NCBI GenBank assembly: GCA_910586845.1
Contig: CAJUJV010000003.1
Location: forward strand, 1 to 64,000
Reading direction: 5' to 3'
DNA from: an uncultured Hungatella sp.
Lineage (GTDB): Bacteria; Bacillota; Clostridia; Lachnospirales; Lachnospiraceae
DNA length: 64,000 bases
The notes beneath the pieces are model-generated. The model ran no database searches and was not told where the DNA came from. It saw only the letters and a program-made list of their open reading frames with translations. Positions 18,167 to 27,411 of this stretch are shown here, one piece after another. Position 1 is the stretch's first letter. The number at the start of each line of letters is the position of its first letter. The translations under genes were made by a program, and so were the position numbers.

Positions 18167-19894
18167 TCATTTTTTCAATTTCTCTAAAAGATAATAAAAA
18201 TAAATATGTTCAAAATCTTTCTGAGTATCGCTGCTTTCCGCAAAAACCGGCAATTCCTCTCCCCTGCTCTCCAGATCCTCCAGGTCCTTTAAAAATTCCA
18301 GGGTCTCATTTAAAACCTGGTCTGTAAGCCCGGGTATCTTCTCTCTCCTGCTCTCGTCCCCTTTTGACAGAGCCTCCGTGAGATCCGTGCGGATCTTCTC
18401 CCTGTTCTTCTCCAGATACTCTTTCTCCCGTCCGATCTGTCCCTGCCCGTATCCCTCCGTCAGAAGCCCGGAAAACAGAGAATCTTTATTCTTCAGCCAG
18501 CTCCTCAGTATTTCATATTTTATAAGAGGAATATTGTCGCTGAGGAAATATCGGATCCTCATATAGGGAAAGCTTTTCTGATTGACCAGAAGCTTTTCCA
18601 GATTTTTTAACTCCTGATACCGGTACCGCGCATACCCCCGGTGGATGGACACGGCCTCGATGAGACGCATCTTATCATAATCCAAAAATACGGAGACACA
18701 CCCATCCTCTGTCTTTTCGATCTCCATGCGCCGGCAGACCGATACCAGATTGATCTTCCTGTAGCTGAACTGTGTGATCTTCTCCATGTTCTTTCCGCAA
18801 CCGCACCTGTAATTGATCTTATCCGAATCGGCGGTCACTGCCGAGAAACAGTTTTTACAGATCAGAATATTGGTGTTTTTCCCGATGAGAAAATACACCC
18901 GCTCCCACTCCTGCAAATCGTCGCAGACACGCAGCAGAAACGCCAGAGGATTTTTCCAGAAAACAGGCCTGTAAAATGTTCTGTTCTCCTCTGCCTTCTG
19001 GACGGCATAAGTATTGGTATGGGCAAAGATGGAATAGGCCGCCAGCTCGATGCTGCACCGGTCTATTTTATTTATGCTGTGAATACTTCCGGTGTGATAA
19101 TAATTCAAAAGCAGACAGAGGGCCGAGAGCATCCCGTGGTCGTCATCCAGATACCGCTTCTTAAGTTCCTCCTCGGGCACGGTCTGGAACAGGTAGGAAT
19201 CCGCCAGCAGCGCCCTGATATCCAGGAAGTCCGTCCTCCTGTGGCTGCTGATACAGCGGAAATAAGGCATGTATGCGGAGATCTGCTTCTCATAGCGGTT
19301 AAAATGAGCCAGCGGATAGCCGATATCATGAAACAGGGCGGAGATAAACCAGGCCTTAAAAAAGACGGTCCTCACTGCTTTCTCCCGCTCCCCATCCGCT
19401 TCCTCCAGAAAGGTGTTGATGAAACCGGAAAAGTCGCCCTCCGGCTCCCCGCGGTAACATTCCATAAACCCTTCGATGAGAGAGAATCCTTCTTTTCCCC
19501 ACAGCAGTTCATATCCCATATAGGTGTTGCGGATCTGATGGACGAAATGGTCTCTGTAAAGGCTCCACCTGTTCTTGTCAAATTTGGCCTCCGTGTACAT
19601 GTTCCACTCGATATTATAGTAATGCTGGCTGAACAGGCGGCCCAGCCCCGGGACCTGAAGGACGTCGGCGACAAAGGTTCTCATCTTGTCAAACAGCGTA
19701 ATATAGATCTCGCAGGTCTCCTCATCTCCGTAGATCATCCGCAGATTATTTTCCATCTGCAGATAATTGATCTTTTCCCGGCTGTGGAAACTGCCCGCCC
19801 GGGGGGTGTATCGTATATGATTTCCCAGATCGATCTCTTCTTGATTCAGCAGATCGTCTATCCATCCTGACATGTTTTCATCGTTGAGCAGCAT
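18167..19894 (-). CDS. HD-domain protein with a zinc ribbon, unknown function
   Basis: A 575-residue protein, the last gene of a five-gene cassette. Metal-binding motifs of an HD hydrolase fold are visible: RDHFVHQ (114-120), SALFHDIGY (HD at 189-190), DDDHG (250-254), AHT (291-293) and RVCDD (322-326). A CxxC...CGC zinc ribbon follows at 346-366. The C-terminal half is helical and charged. HD proteins hydrolyse phosphoesters, often nucleotides or nucleic acids, and the exact substrate here is unknown. It sits 13 bases after the ParA-like gene and 11 bases before trxB. I do not recognise it as a named family. Confidence 0.75.
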   Translation of the reverse strand: MLLNDENMSGWIDDLLNQEEIDLGNHIRYTPRAGSFHSREKINYLQMENNLRMIYGDEETCEIYITLFDKMRTFVADVLQVPGLGRLFSQHYYNIEWNMYTEAKFDKNRWSLYRDHFVHQIRNTYMGYELLWGKEGFSLIEGFMECYRGEPEGDFSGFINTFLEEADGEREKAVRTVFFKAWFISALFHDIGYPLAHFNRYEKQISAYMPYFRCISSHRRTDFLDIRALLADSYLFQTVPEEELKKRYLDDDHGMLSALCLLLNYYHTGSIHSINKIDRCSIELAAYSIFAHTNTYAVQKAEENRTFYRPVFWKNPLAFLLRVCDDLQEWERVYFLIGKNTNILICKNCFSAVTADSDKINYRCGCGKNMEKITQFSYRKINLVSVCRRMEIEKTEDGCVSVFLDYDKMRLIEAVSIHRGYARYRYQELKNLEKLLVNQKSFPYMRIRYFLSDNIPLIKYEILRSWLKNKDSLFSGLLTEGYGQGQIGREKEYLEKNREKIRTDLTEALSKGDESRREKIPGLTDQVLNETLEFLKDLEDLESRGEELPVFAESSDTQKDFEHIYFYYLLEKLKK

Positions 19895-19907
19895 CGTTCC
19901 TCCATAT

Positions 19908-20891
19908 CTACATCTCTAATTTTAAATTCTCCGCCAGTCTTTCGTTTTCCAGAAGCTCCAGAATCCCTCTCTGATTTAAGGTGATATTCTCCGAAAAAAC
20001 AAAGGTATCGCTGATATTCAGCTTGTCCAGAATAATCACCCTGTCTCTTGGAAAATCCAGAGGACTCTCCTTCATTTTGGATCCCGTTTTCTCCTTTATG
20101 ATCTCCCCGTAGACCTTTTCTCTAAACCGTTTTCTCTTTCTCGTCTGCCTCCCTGCCTGTCTTACGTTTTTTTCCGGAACCTGACTGTCTGCCGGCGGAG
20201 CATCAAAATAACCCGTTATATCATTGCAGATTACATGGATACCTAAATTATATTCCGATTTTCTCAAAATATTACTTACCTTGGAGACCGTGGTATACAC
20301 ATGAGATTTCTCCAGCGTGGTCACAAAGGCGTTGACGATCCTGTTTTCAGGTCCGCCGTATTTTTTACACACATGTTCAAAGAGATCGGAGGCAATGTAA
20401 TCATAGCTGGGAGCACAGTCAAAAACCACCGTATCATACTCTCCGGAACCCAGGATCCCATCCATAAGCTTTATGGCTCTTCCCTTGAAACGGTTTACGT
20501 TTCGGCTCTCCAGAAGTTCTTTATCATTGATATTATAAAAACTTTTCGCGTCGTCAGAGTCATTGAGAAGGTATGCGTCGATCACCACCGGCGGCTGATC
20601 ATATGTGGGAAAGAGATTGCGGAACTTTCTGTAGTCAATCTCCTCGTCCCACTTTTCTTTCCCGTTATAAAATTTTATATTCTCCCGCTCTTCTTCTCCG
20701 TAGATCAGTCTGCTGACTCCGGTGCCCTGCAGGTCCAGATCCACATAGGCAAACCGTTTCCGGTCCTCCTGTCTGATCCCCTCCGCCTCTGCCGCGCTTT
20801 GGCAGCTCATTGCTCTGTTATATAAGACAGCCAGGGAAAAGGTGGTCTTTCCGGATCCTCCCTTCACTGAATTGACACAAAATATCTCCAT
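19908..20891 (-). CDS. ParA/MinD-like ATPase of the unknown cassette
   Basis: A 327-residue P-loop ATPase with the deviant Walker A VKGGSGKTT (9-17), Walker B-like AYVDLDLQGTG (48-58) and VVFDCAPSYDYIASDL. This is the SIMIBI ParA/MinD/Mrp class, which dimerises on ATP and often positions cargo on DNA or membrane. No parB, parS or plasmid replication gene is visible. The ATG at 20891 overlaps the upstream stop (TAATG) and has GGGGAGAGTA before it. A GTG-rich lead of four codons upstream was rejected. Between about residues 225 and 290 it has a basic, Arg/Lys-rich stretch (RQAGRQTRKRKRFREKVYG). Confidence 0.8.
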   Translation of the reverse strand: MEIFCVNSVKGGSGKTTFSLAVLYNRAMSCQSAAEAEGIRQEDRKRFAYVDLDLQGTGVSRLIYGEEERENIKFYNGKEKWDEEIDYRKFRNLFPTYDQPPVVIDAYLLNDSDDAKSFYNINDKELLESRNVNRFKGRAIKLMDGILGSGEYDTVVFDCAPSYDYIASDLFEHVCKKYGGPENRIVNAFVTTLEKSHVYTTVSKVSNILRKSEYNLGIHVICNDITGYFDAPPADSQVPEKNVRQAGRQTRKRKRFREKVYGEIIKEKTGSKMKESPLDFPRDRVIILDKLNISDTFVFSENITLNQRGILELLENERLAENLKLEM

Positions 20892-23800
20892 TACTCTCCC
20901 CACTTTCTCTTAACGTATTCTCTGATATTGTCCGCCGTATACAGGACAGCCCGCTCCTTATCGAATCTTTCCAGCGTATCCGCCATAAACAGGCAGTCTT
21001 CTCTGTCTATGGAATGATGATTCTTTTTCATGAAGCCGTCCAGCTGCTCTGTCATCCTGTAATTGATCTTTTCTTTCTCCGCGATATCCAGCAGCTGCAG
21101 AATATTATTATTCAGGGTCCTTCTTCTCGGTCCGCTGACGGGCGAAGATTTTTCCTTCTGTTCCCCTGTCCCGTTTTCATACTCATAGCTGATACTGATA
21201 ACGCCGCATTTTTTTAAAGCATATACAAACATCAGTTCTTCCAGACTCTCCGCCTCATTCCAAAGGATCTGATAAAGGTTCTCTCTCAGCATCCTGATCA
21301 GCCAGAAATCGCTCTTTATGACATCTGTGAGATACTGCCGAATCACCTGCCGGACCTGATCCTCCGTCTCTTCTGTCTCACTGCCGGAGTCTTTGCAATA
21401 AGCCCTGACCTGAATCTCTTCAGGAAATGTCTCATAATAAATCCGGATACTGACATCAGGCAGCTGGCTGACCGGAATCCCGGCCGACGGGAAAGCGTTC
21501 AGTATGTCGGCCATTTTTACTTCTATGTATCCGCATCCTTTTTGTTCTGCCCGACTGGCAGCAGTCTCGTGGCCGCTCTTCCACTCAATGATCTTTAAGG
21601 TCTTGTTTCCGCTTTTTCCCTCGCTGATGGATTTCAAAAACTGATCGTTATCCAGTTTTGTATCGATTTTTTCATCGCTGGAGATAAAGACCACCGTCTT
21701 ATCATGATCCCTCTGATTCCTGAGCACCTCAAAAATGTCGATGATAGGCCTGGTGTTGAGAGAATATTTCTCCCATATTCCCGGGGTCAGTTCTGTCTCC
21801 AGCTGGGCGTTCTGAAAGCAATTGATAATATCCGGGATCACCGCGGCTGAAAACACGGTTCTCTCCTCCGGAATCCCCAGATACCCTTCCTCCCGCTCCA
21901 GAGACTGATGCCGGATCAGGTTCCTCATATTATTGGGCTGTCCGGTGACATATCTGGGGGAGTGATACATAAAGCTGGGATCCAGCAGAAAAACCAGGTC
22001 ATTTCTTTCAAGATAATCTTTCATCCTGAAATTCATGTAATCTTCGCTGTTCAGATTTTGTATTTTAATCTCGATTCCGCTTCGCTCTCCCTGGCGGGTA
22101 TCCAGGATTCCTTCCAGCACGGATTTTATGCTGTCGGAAGTCTTGGTGACGATCTCTATGACTACTTTTTCCAGTTCCTCTCTCTTTATAAGATTTTCCA
22201 GCCTTCTGATATAGAGTCTGGCGGAATCCAGGTAGATATCCCCCACAAGACAGAACCTGATATCATTTTTATAAAAATTATTTGTCCGGAAGCTCTCGAT
22301 ATACTTTAATGTATGTAAAAGGCTGACCGTCTCCAGACTGGCGATAGTGGCCATATCTTTGTACCTGAGATAATAGGGAAAGCGCGCCTTCCTGTTGTCC
22401 CTGACATACATATATTTCTTTTTCTTATACCATATGATGTCATTGGGGACTACCCGGTTAAATTCTTCCAGAAATCTCAGCTGATAATCATAGACCGCCC
22501 TGTCCGGGTCTTTTCTCTCCTCGTTGAAATATTCAAACAGGGACCGGTTTCTGTTGTTGATCTGCCGGAGATAAAAAATCATCAAGGGATTATAGCAGGG
22601 AACATAGAGGTTTCCGTTTTCGATCTTCATATCAATATTGACGATCCCTTCGAGAATACCGCTGCCTGCCACAGCCTGCCTCGCCTCTGTCTTCATGGTC
22701 ATGATATATCTGGCCAGATCGTAAAAGGCGCTGCAGACTCTGTCTGTGTCCCTGAGATAGGCCTGCATAAATTCCGGAGTCTTCTCCGAGTGCTTCAAGA
22801 GGATCCACACAGAACGAAAGGTTCTGATCTTTTCCTTTATGGCTTTCCGGTCCTCATGTGGTATGAGCAGATCATCGCACTTGTTCTCGATTTTCGTCAG
22901 ATACTCCAGGTATTGTTTTCTTCTTTTATCTGCATCCTCCTGTTCCGGCTCCCAGCGGAATTTCTTCTGAAGCTCCTGTTTTTTCTTATCCGCCATATCC
23001 TGGTCATACTGGATCTTATATTCATACGCTTTTCCTGCCTTCAGAGGAAGGATGAATACGCCGTCCTCGATTCTCTGGATTTCATCCGCTTCCTTTTCAT
23101 CCAGGGTCTTTTCGTCAATCTTCTCTTCCGACTCGCACAGGAATCCGGAGGCGATCATATATTTATCCAGATAGTCCAGTTCTTCTTTCTGCTCTGATTC
23201 TGTCTTTGACCCTCCCTCCCCCCTTTTCTTTCTCCCTATGAGGGATTCCACATACTCATAATAGATCCTCTCAAAAGACTCCTGATAGGTCTGGTCACAG
23301 ATCATATTCGTCAGGATCTTTTTTCTCTGGTTCGCCGGAGCAAACCCTCTTGTCTCCAGCCTTTCCTCAGATTTCGGCTTTGAGGAGCCCTGGTTTAAAA
23401 CAGAGATCTGACTGATAGAGGACAGCCTTTTGTGGATATTGGTCGGTTTGGAAGCCATGTAGATCTTGTTGATCTTTCCCTTCCTCAGAAACTCCAGGGA
23501 AGCAGAGGACCACATGGAAAAAGTATACAGATTCCGATTCGCCGCCCAGGCCAGTTTTCTTTCTCCCAGCCCCTCTGTTTTGGTCTTATAGAATTCCTCC
23601 ACTTTTTCTATGTATTCCAGCAGCTCCGGAACACCCGGGGAGACACAGGAGATCAGGTCTCCCAGAAACCCGATAAATCTGCCGTATTTCCCATCCTTTC
23701 TTATAGACAGGTCCTGTCTCCGGATCATCTGGTCCACGGTCTGACTGTCCACCAGTTCGCTGATCTCCCTCTCTCTTACATCTTTGAGAGAGTCGATGTC

Positions 23801-24073
23801 TTTTACGGAGCAGTTGGCAAAAATGACGCATTTTTTTATCCTCGCGTCATTCCTCAGCCGGATGATGTCAAAGGCTCCGTCTTCCTCTGATGCTCTTCTC
23901 AGCATTCGGATGAAAATGCCGGACTGCTCCCCCTGTCTCCCTTTCACATAGTCCAGAAACTCTTCGCTGCATCCGATAATATTCTCAAAAAAGTACTCCG
24001 TTCCCCTCTCCTGAGATATTTTCGCGATCAGGATGTCGAACAGGATCTCCTGCGTCTGTCCGTTCCGGCTCAC
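20891..24073 (-). CDS. Large 1060-residue protein of the unknown cassette
   Basis: I do not recognise this protein. It has no Walker A motif, no signal peptide and no clear membrane segment. It is mostly helical and charged, with a Lys/Glu-rich stretch in the first 400 residues (around RKKRGEGGSKTESEQKEELD) and a more beta-rich C-terminal part (KTVVFISSDEKIDTKLDN, KTLKIIEWKSGHETAASRAE). The start is the GTG at 24073, which overlaps the upstream stop (GTGA) nine bases after AGGAGG. A longer frame upstream is only the shadow of the 516-residue gene. It could be the effector or scaffold of the system. Confidence 0.7.
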   Translation of the reverse strand: MSRNGQTQEILFDILIAKISQERGTEYFFENIIGCSEEFLDYVKGRQGEQSGIFIRMLRRASEEDGAFDIIRLRNDARIKKCVIFANCSVKDIDSLKDVREREISELVDSQTVDQMIRRQDLSIRKDGKYGRFIGFLGDLISCVSPGVPELLEYIEKVEEFYKTKTEGLGERKLAWAANRNLYTFSMWSSASLEFLRKGKINKIYMASKPTNIHKRLSSISQISVLNQGSSKPKSEERLETRGFAPANQRKKILTNMICDQTYQESFERIYYEYVESLIGRKKRGEGGSKTESEQKEELDYLDKYMIASGFLCESEEKIDEKTLDEKEADEIQRIEDGVFILPLKAGKAYEYKIQYDQDMADKKKQELQKKFRWEPEQEDADKRRKQYLEYLTKIENKCDDLLIPHEDRKAIKEKIRTFRSVWILLKHSEKTPEFMQAYLRDTDRVCSAFYDLARYIMTMKTEARQAVAGSGILEGIVNIDMKIENGNLYVPCYNPLMIFYLRQINNRNRSLFEYFNEERKDPDRAVYDYQLRFLEEFNRVVPNDIIWYKKKKYMYVRDNRKARFPYYLRYKDMATIASLETVSLLHTLKYIESFRTNNFYKNDIRFCLVGDIYLDSARLYIRRLENLIKREELEKVVIEIVTKTSDSIKSVLEGILDTRQGERSGIEIKIQNLNSEDYMNFRMKDYLERNDLVFLLDPSFMYHSPRYVTGQPNNMRNLIRHQSLEREEGYLGIPEERTVFSAAVIPDIINCFQNAQLETELTPGIWEKYSLNTRPIIDIFEVLRNQRDHDKTVVFISSDEKIDTKLDNDQFLKSISEGKSGNKTLKIIEWKSGHETAASRAEQKGCGYIEVKMADILNAFPSAGIPVSQLPDVSIRIYYETFPEEIQVRAYCKDSGSETEETEDQVRQVIRQYLTDVIKSDFWLIRMLRENLYQILWNEAESLEELMFVYALKKCGVISISYEYENGTGEQKEKSSPVSGPRRRTLNNNILQLLDIAEKEKINYRMTEQLDGFMKKNHHSIDREDCLFMADTLERFDKERAVLYTADNIREYVKRKWGE

Positions 24074-25620
24074 TTCCACCACCCTCCTTCTTCCGTATCC
24101 AAAGTGATGATATAACTGTTGTCCGACAATTTCACAATACAGTTGATCTCCCGCAGCGTCTCGATAAACGCCCGCTGATTGTCGCTGAACTCGCTCTGAG
24201 ACGGCTGTTCTATGGAATTTTTCCTCAGATAACCTTCCAGCCTGGAAGAATATCTCAGATAGATGGAATATTTTTCCTCCAGCCACTGATACAGCATGCC
24301 CAGAGTACCGCAGCTATCCTCCTGTTCACATAAAAACAGATGGACCAGCAGCTCCGTAAGCTGGGGCGACATGACATAATATTTCTGTCGTACATTTCCC
24401 ACAGGATAGGCAAAATAGCACTCTTTTCCCTGGCTGGAAAAAACGGAGGCCGCCTTTCTCACAGACGAGGACCTTTTTTTGCTGATCTCCATACAGGCAT
24501 GGGCCACTTCCCGGTTATTGGTCACAATTCCTTCTTCTTTTTCTCCGATATATTCTAAAAGCTTCTCCTCGACAATCCTGGCCGCGCTCTCGTCTGTCTT
24601 TCCCAGAGACTGCCTTTTTATTGTAAAAACACTTTCCCGTATGGTCAGCCAGATATCGTCCCGGCCTCTTTTCAGACTGATACGGCTCTTTGTGTTCGGA
24701 TCCTCTTTCTTCTCTGTCAGTCTCAGGGATTTGTCTTCGCCATTAATTCCTTTTATAATGTTGTAATAATAGCTTTCGCTCACTTTATAGATCTGCTCTC
24801 TGATGCTGGCAAAGTTTCCTATGGCGGCGTAGTGCAGCCTTCCCTCCGCCGGCATATTGACAGATCCCTTTGCCAGAATAAAATTATCGGATTCCTCAAA
24901 GCTTCTGCTGATCATATATCTGATCACATAAAAATTCAGCAGGATGTTCAGCTCATGAATCCTCTTAAATATATTTTCTCTTTTCAGATAGGGACTCTTC
25001 AATATATGTATCAGATCTCTTCTGAACTCTTCCGACAGTTTCTCCGGAATCCACTCGATCTTAAAAATTCTCTCCCTGTCAAAGGATTCTTTTTTTATCT
25101 CTGTTCTGTCATCATCGAACAGAATGGCCAGGATATCCAGCAGTTCCTCGTACCCGCCTTTTCTCGCCTCCTGACTGTACAGAAATTCATACAGCAGCTC
25201 CTGGATCTCTTTGAATACGGCTTCCTGTTTTTCCTCATCCCTGGCGCAATAGAGCAGAGTATTGAGGATATTGCGCAGGTTCTCCGTCACCTTGCTGTCA
25301 TACATCAGCATACCCCGGGTGAGAGGGAGCAGATAATCCCGGCTTTTTTTTCCGTCGATGGGGTTATAGGTGGCATAACTGTGGATCCACTCATAGACGG
25401 ACTGATACAGCTTTTCTTTGATACTCTCCTGCTCTTCTTTACAGATGATCATGGAAGAAATGTTTTCCTTGATGCTCTCCAGCTGAAAATTGTTGACATT
25501 TTTTCCTTGAGAACTGATGAAAAAATAAAAGGACAGGAAATCCATCAGTACCCGGATCCCCGGATTGACAGGCTGATTGATGCCTATATACTGCACATAT
25601 GGAACGGTCTTTTCCTCCAT
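24070..25620 (-). CDS. 516-residue protein of the unknown cassette
   Basis: A helical, charged protein with no recognised domain. The C-terminal 120 residues (YYVMSPQLTELLVHLFLCEQ, DNQRAFIETLREINCIVKLSDNSYIITL) resemble a winged-helix fold by pattern. By size and position after a P-loop ATPase it recalls DptG of phosphorothioation-dependent restriction, but I see no firm signature. The ATG is two bases after the ATPase stop, with GGAAGGGGATAAGG as binding site, and its 3' end overlaps the 1060-residue gene by four bases. Confidence 0.65.
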   Translation of the reverse strand: MEEKTVPYVQYIGINQPVNPGIRVLMDFLSFYFFISSQGKNVNNFQLESIKENISSMIICKEEQESIKEKLYQSVYEWIHSYATYNPIDGKKSRDYLLPLTRGMLMYDSKVTENLRNILNTLLYCARDEEKQEAVFKEIQELLYEFLYSQEARKGGYEELLDILAILFDDDRTEIKKESFDRERIFKIEWIPEKLSEEFRRDLIHILKSPYLKRENIFKRIHELNILLNFYVIRYMISRSFEESDNFILAKGSVNMPAEGRLHYAAIGNFASIREQIYKVSESYYYNIIKGINGEDKSLRLTEKKEDPNTKSRISLKRGRDDIWLTIRESVFTIKRQSLGKTDESAARIVEEKLLEYIGEKEEGIVTNNREVAHACMEISKKRSSSVRKAASVFSSQGKECYFAYPVGNVRQKYYVMSPQLTELLVHLFLCEQEDSCGTLGMLYQWLEEKYSIYLRYSSRLEGYLRKNSIEQPSQSEFSDNQRAFIETLREINCIVKLSDNSYIITLDTEEGGWWK

Positions 25621-25622
25621 CC

Positions 25623-27281
25623 TTATCCCCTTCCCACCCGATATGTTTTTCCCGCGCCTGCCCTGTCGTTTCTGTTCCTGATCCCGATCTGGCGGACCGG
25701 ATACAGTTCAAAGGGCAGATACCGGGACTGGGCATCACCGAGCCACTTTACTCTTATGCGTTTGCCTGACGACAGATGCTGAAATGTTCTGCTGATGAAC
25801 TGCTTCAGCCTCATGTCGTCAGCCTTGTTCAGAATGTTGGCGTCATAGCGGCTCTCCGACGCCATCATGATCTGGCGGAACAGTTCGTAATCAACGGCCA
25901 TCTTTTCCTCAAAGGCCTCCCCTCCGTCTCCCCTGTCCACCACGGAAACACACAGGAAGGAGCTGAGGTCGCTGACCGGAATCCGTTCCTTTCGTTCGCC
26001 GTAAAACTCTCTGGTGCAGAAGTAGATCTGAAGCTCGTCCCCTGCCTCGTGTTCGATCCTGACTCTGGGGGAGATGATCAGAGGAGAGTCGAACAGTACG
26101 AGCTGAGCGTCGCTGCGCTCCGGACTAAAGATCCGGTTGATGCCCAGTTCGAATTTCCACAGGATATGGTGGTATTCATCTGCCGCATCCAGAAAGCCTT
26201 CCTCCTTCAGTCTTCTTATGACTGTCAGATATTCTCTGATGTATTCCATGTTCAGAAGGCTGCAGCCCTCCGTCTCTCCCCCCTCCAGCAGCCTGTCCGG
26301 ACCATCAAAATACATCTCTCTGATCAGGCTTTTAAATTTTCCCCTCTGCTGTTCCTTCTCTATCTGATTGCCTATTGCTTCGTAGAAAATCTTTCTGTCT
26401 GCCCTGTGATCTCTTCTGGCCGGATCCAGAGACCGGAGTTCCATAAGAAGCCTGCTGCTGTTCTTGTCATAGGTGAACAGATTATTATAATAGGACAGCT
26501 GTTCTTTTCTCTCTTCAGGCCCCATCTGCTCCAGCTGTTCACAGGTCAGTCCTCTTGTGATCATATAGGACAGGGTGGAAAGCAGGTCTCGGAATGTGAC
26601 ATGGATGCCTTTGAGAAACAGCCCGTCATAGACGGTTCTCAGCTGTCTTCTTCTCCTGTCTCCCTCTTCGCCGTTTTCCGTAATCTTTTTCAGATTGTCT
26701 GTGAAGGGGCACTGATCCTGTCCCACGCTGCAGCCGTCGCAGACCCTGCACCCTCCGATATCAAAATAAGAAGTGACAATATGAAAAAAATCCCCCTGCT
26801 CCGATGCCAGATTTCTCCTGCTGAAATCCACGATCACCGCCTCCCGGGAATTTTCCAGTTTTTTGAACAATCCTCTTCTGAAGTTCATGATCTCACTCAT
26901 AAAGATCCCGCTGTTGGCCGCGATCATAAGACGGTGGGAAGCATCCTTTTCAAGAACGGCCTCTATTTTCGTCAGGATACCGTTCTTTTCTTCTCTGCTG
27001 AGAGCGGAAAAATCATTGGTATATTCCCACCTGGTTTCCTCCCCCGCCTCTTTCAGTTCCGTCTGGATTCTGTTTAAAACTCTGCTTTTTCCGTCTCCCG
27101 CATCCCCTGTCAGCACTACGATCCTGGCTGTCTTCATACATTCCAGAATATCTTTTTCAATGTGAAGACTGATGTCAAACCTGTCTTCTCTCACGTGCTC
27201 ATCATACATATATTCATGGCCGTCGTATTCCGAACAGTATTTTAACAGCCACCGGATCTTTTCTCTGTATGTTTTCTCCAT
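25623..27281 (-). CDS. P-loop ATPase with a zinc cluster, first gene of the unknown cassette
   Basis: A 552-residue protein with Walker A LTGDAGDGKS (57-66), a sensor-like RLMIAANSGIF (about 115-125) and a four-cysteine cluster CRVCDGCSVGQDQC. This combination of GxxGxGKS, an Asn sensor and a Cys cluster with a following Pro-Phe recalls DptF-type ATPases, but that is a memory-level match only. The ATG at 27281 follows GGGGAGCAGACAGTAC. A TTG six codons upstream is less likely. It is expressed from the strong promoter at 27341-27369 and is two bases from the next gene. Confidence 0.7.
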   Translation of the reverse strand: MEKTYREKIRWLLKYCSEYDGHEYMYDEHVREDRFDISLHIEKDILECMKTARIVVLTGDAGDGKSRVLNRIQTELKEAGEETRWEYTNDFSALSREEKNGILTKIEAVLEKDASHRLMIAANSGIFMSEIMNFRRGLFKKLENSREAVIVDFSRRNLASEQGDFFHIVTSYFDIGGCRVCDGCSVGQDQCPFTDNLKKITENGEEGDRRRRQLRTVYDGLFLKGIHVTFRDLLSTLSYMITRGLTCEQLEQMGPEERKEQLSYYNNLFTYDKNSSRLLMELRSLDPARRDHRADRKIFYEAIGNQIEKEQQRGKFKSLIREMYFDGPDRLLEGGETEGCSLLNMEYIREYLTVIRRLKEEGFLDAADEYHHILWKFELGINRIFSPERSDAQLVLFDSPLIISPRVRIEHEAGDELQIYFCTREFYGERKERIPVSDLSSFLCVSVVDRGDGGEAFEEKMAVDYELFRQIMMASESRYDANILNKADDMRLKQFISRTFQHLSSGKRIRVKWLGDAQSRYLPFELYPVRQIGIRNRNDRAGAGKTYRVGRG

Positions 27282-27340
27282 GTACTGTCTGCTCCCCAAG
27301 CTATATTTTCTTTTCCTGATACGCCAGAAGTTCTGTTTTC

Positions 27341-27369
27341 AGTATACTATCAAAAGCTTTGCTTTTCAA
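27341..27369 (-). promoter_or_regulatory. Strong sigma-A promoter of the five-gene cassette
   Basis: On the minus strand TTGAAA (27369-27364), exactly 17 bases and TATACT (27346-27341) lie 59 bases before the ATPase start. It is the only good promoter seen for the operon, which may extend through trxB and the glycohydrolase. Confidence 0.85.
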
Positions 27370-27411
27370 GGCTGACATTTCCTGCCTCTTCCTTCTCTGC
27401 CGAAAAAGTGG

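Noticed and set aside
20891..24286. Longer 1131-residue form of the large cassette protein
   Set aside because: The extra 71 residues lie inside the neighbouring gene in another frame, without a binding site. The GTG at 24073 with AGGAGG upstream is better.
24070..27281. Complete DptFGH restriction system
   Set aside because: The third gene has no P-loop and is shorter than DptH, and two extra genes follow. Only a loose similarity of the first two can be argued.
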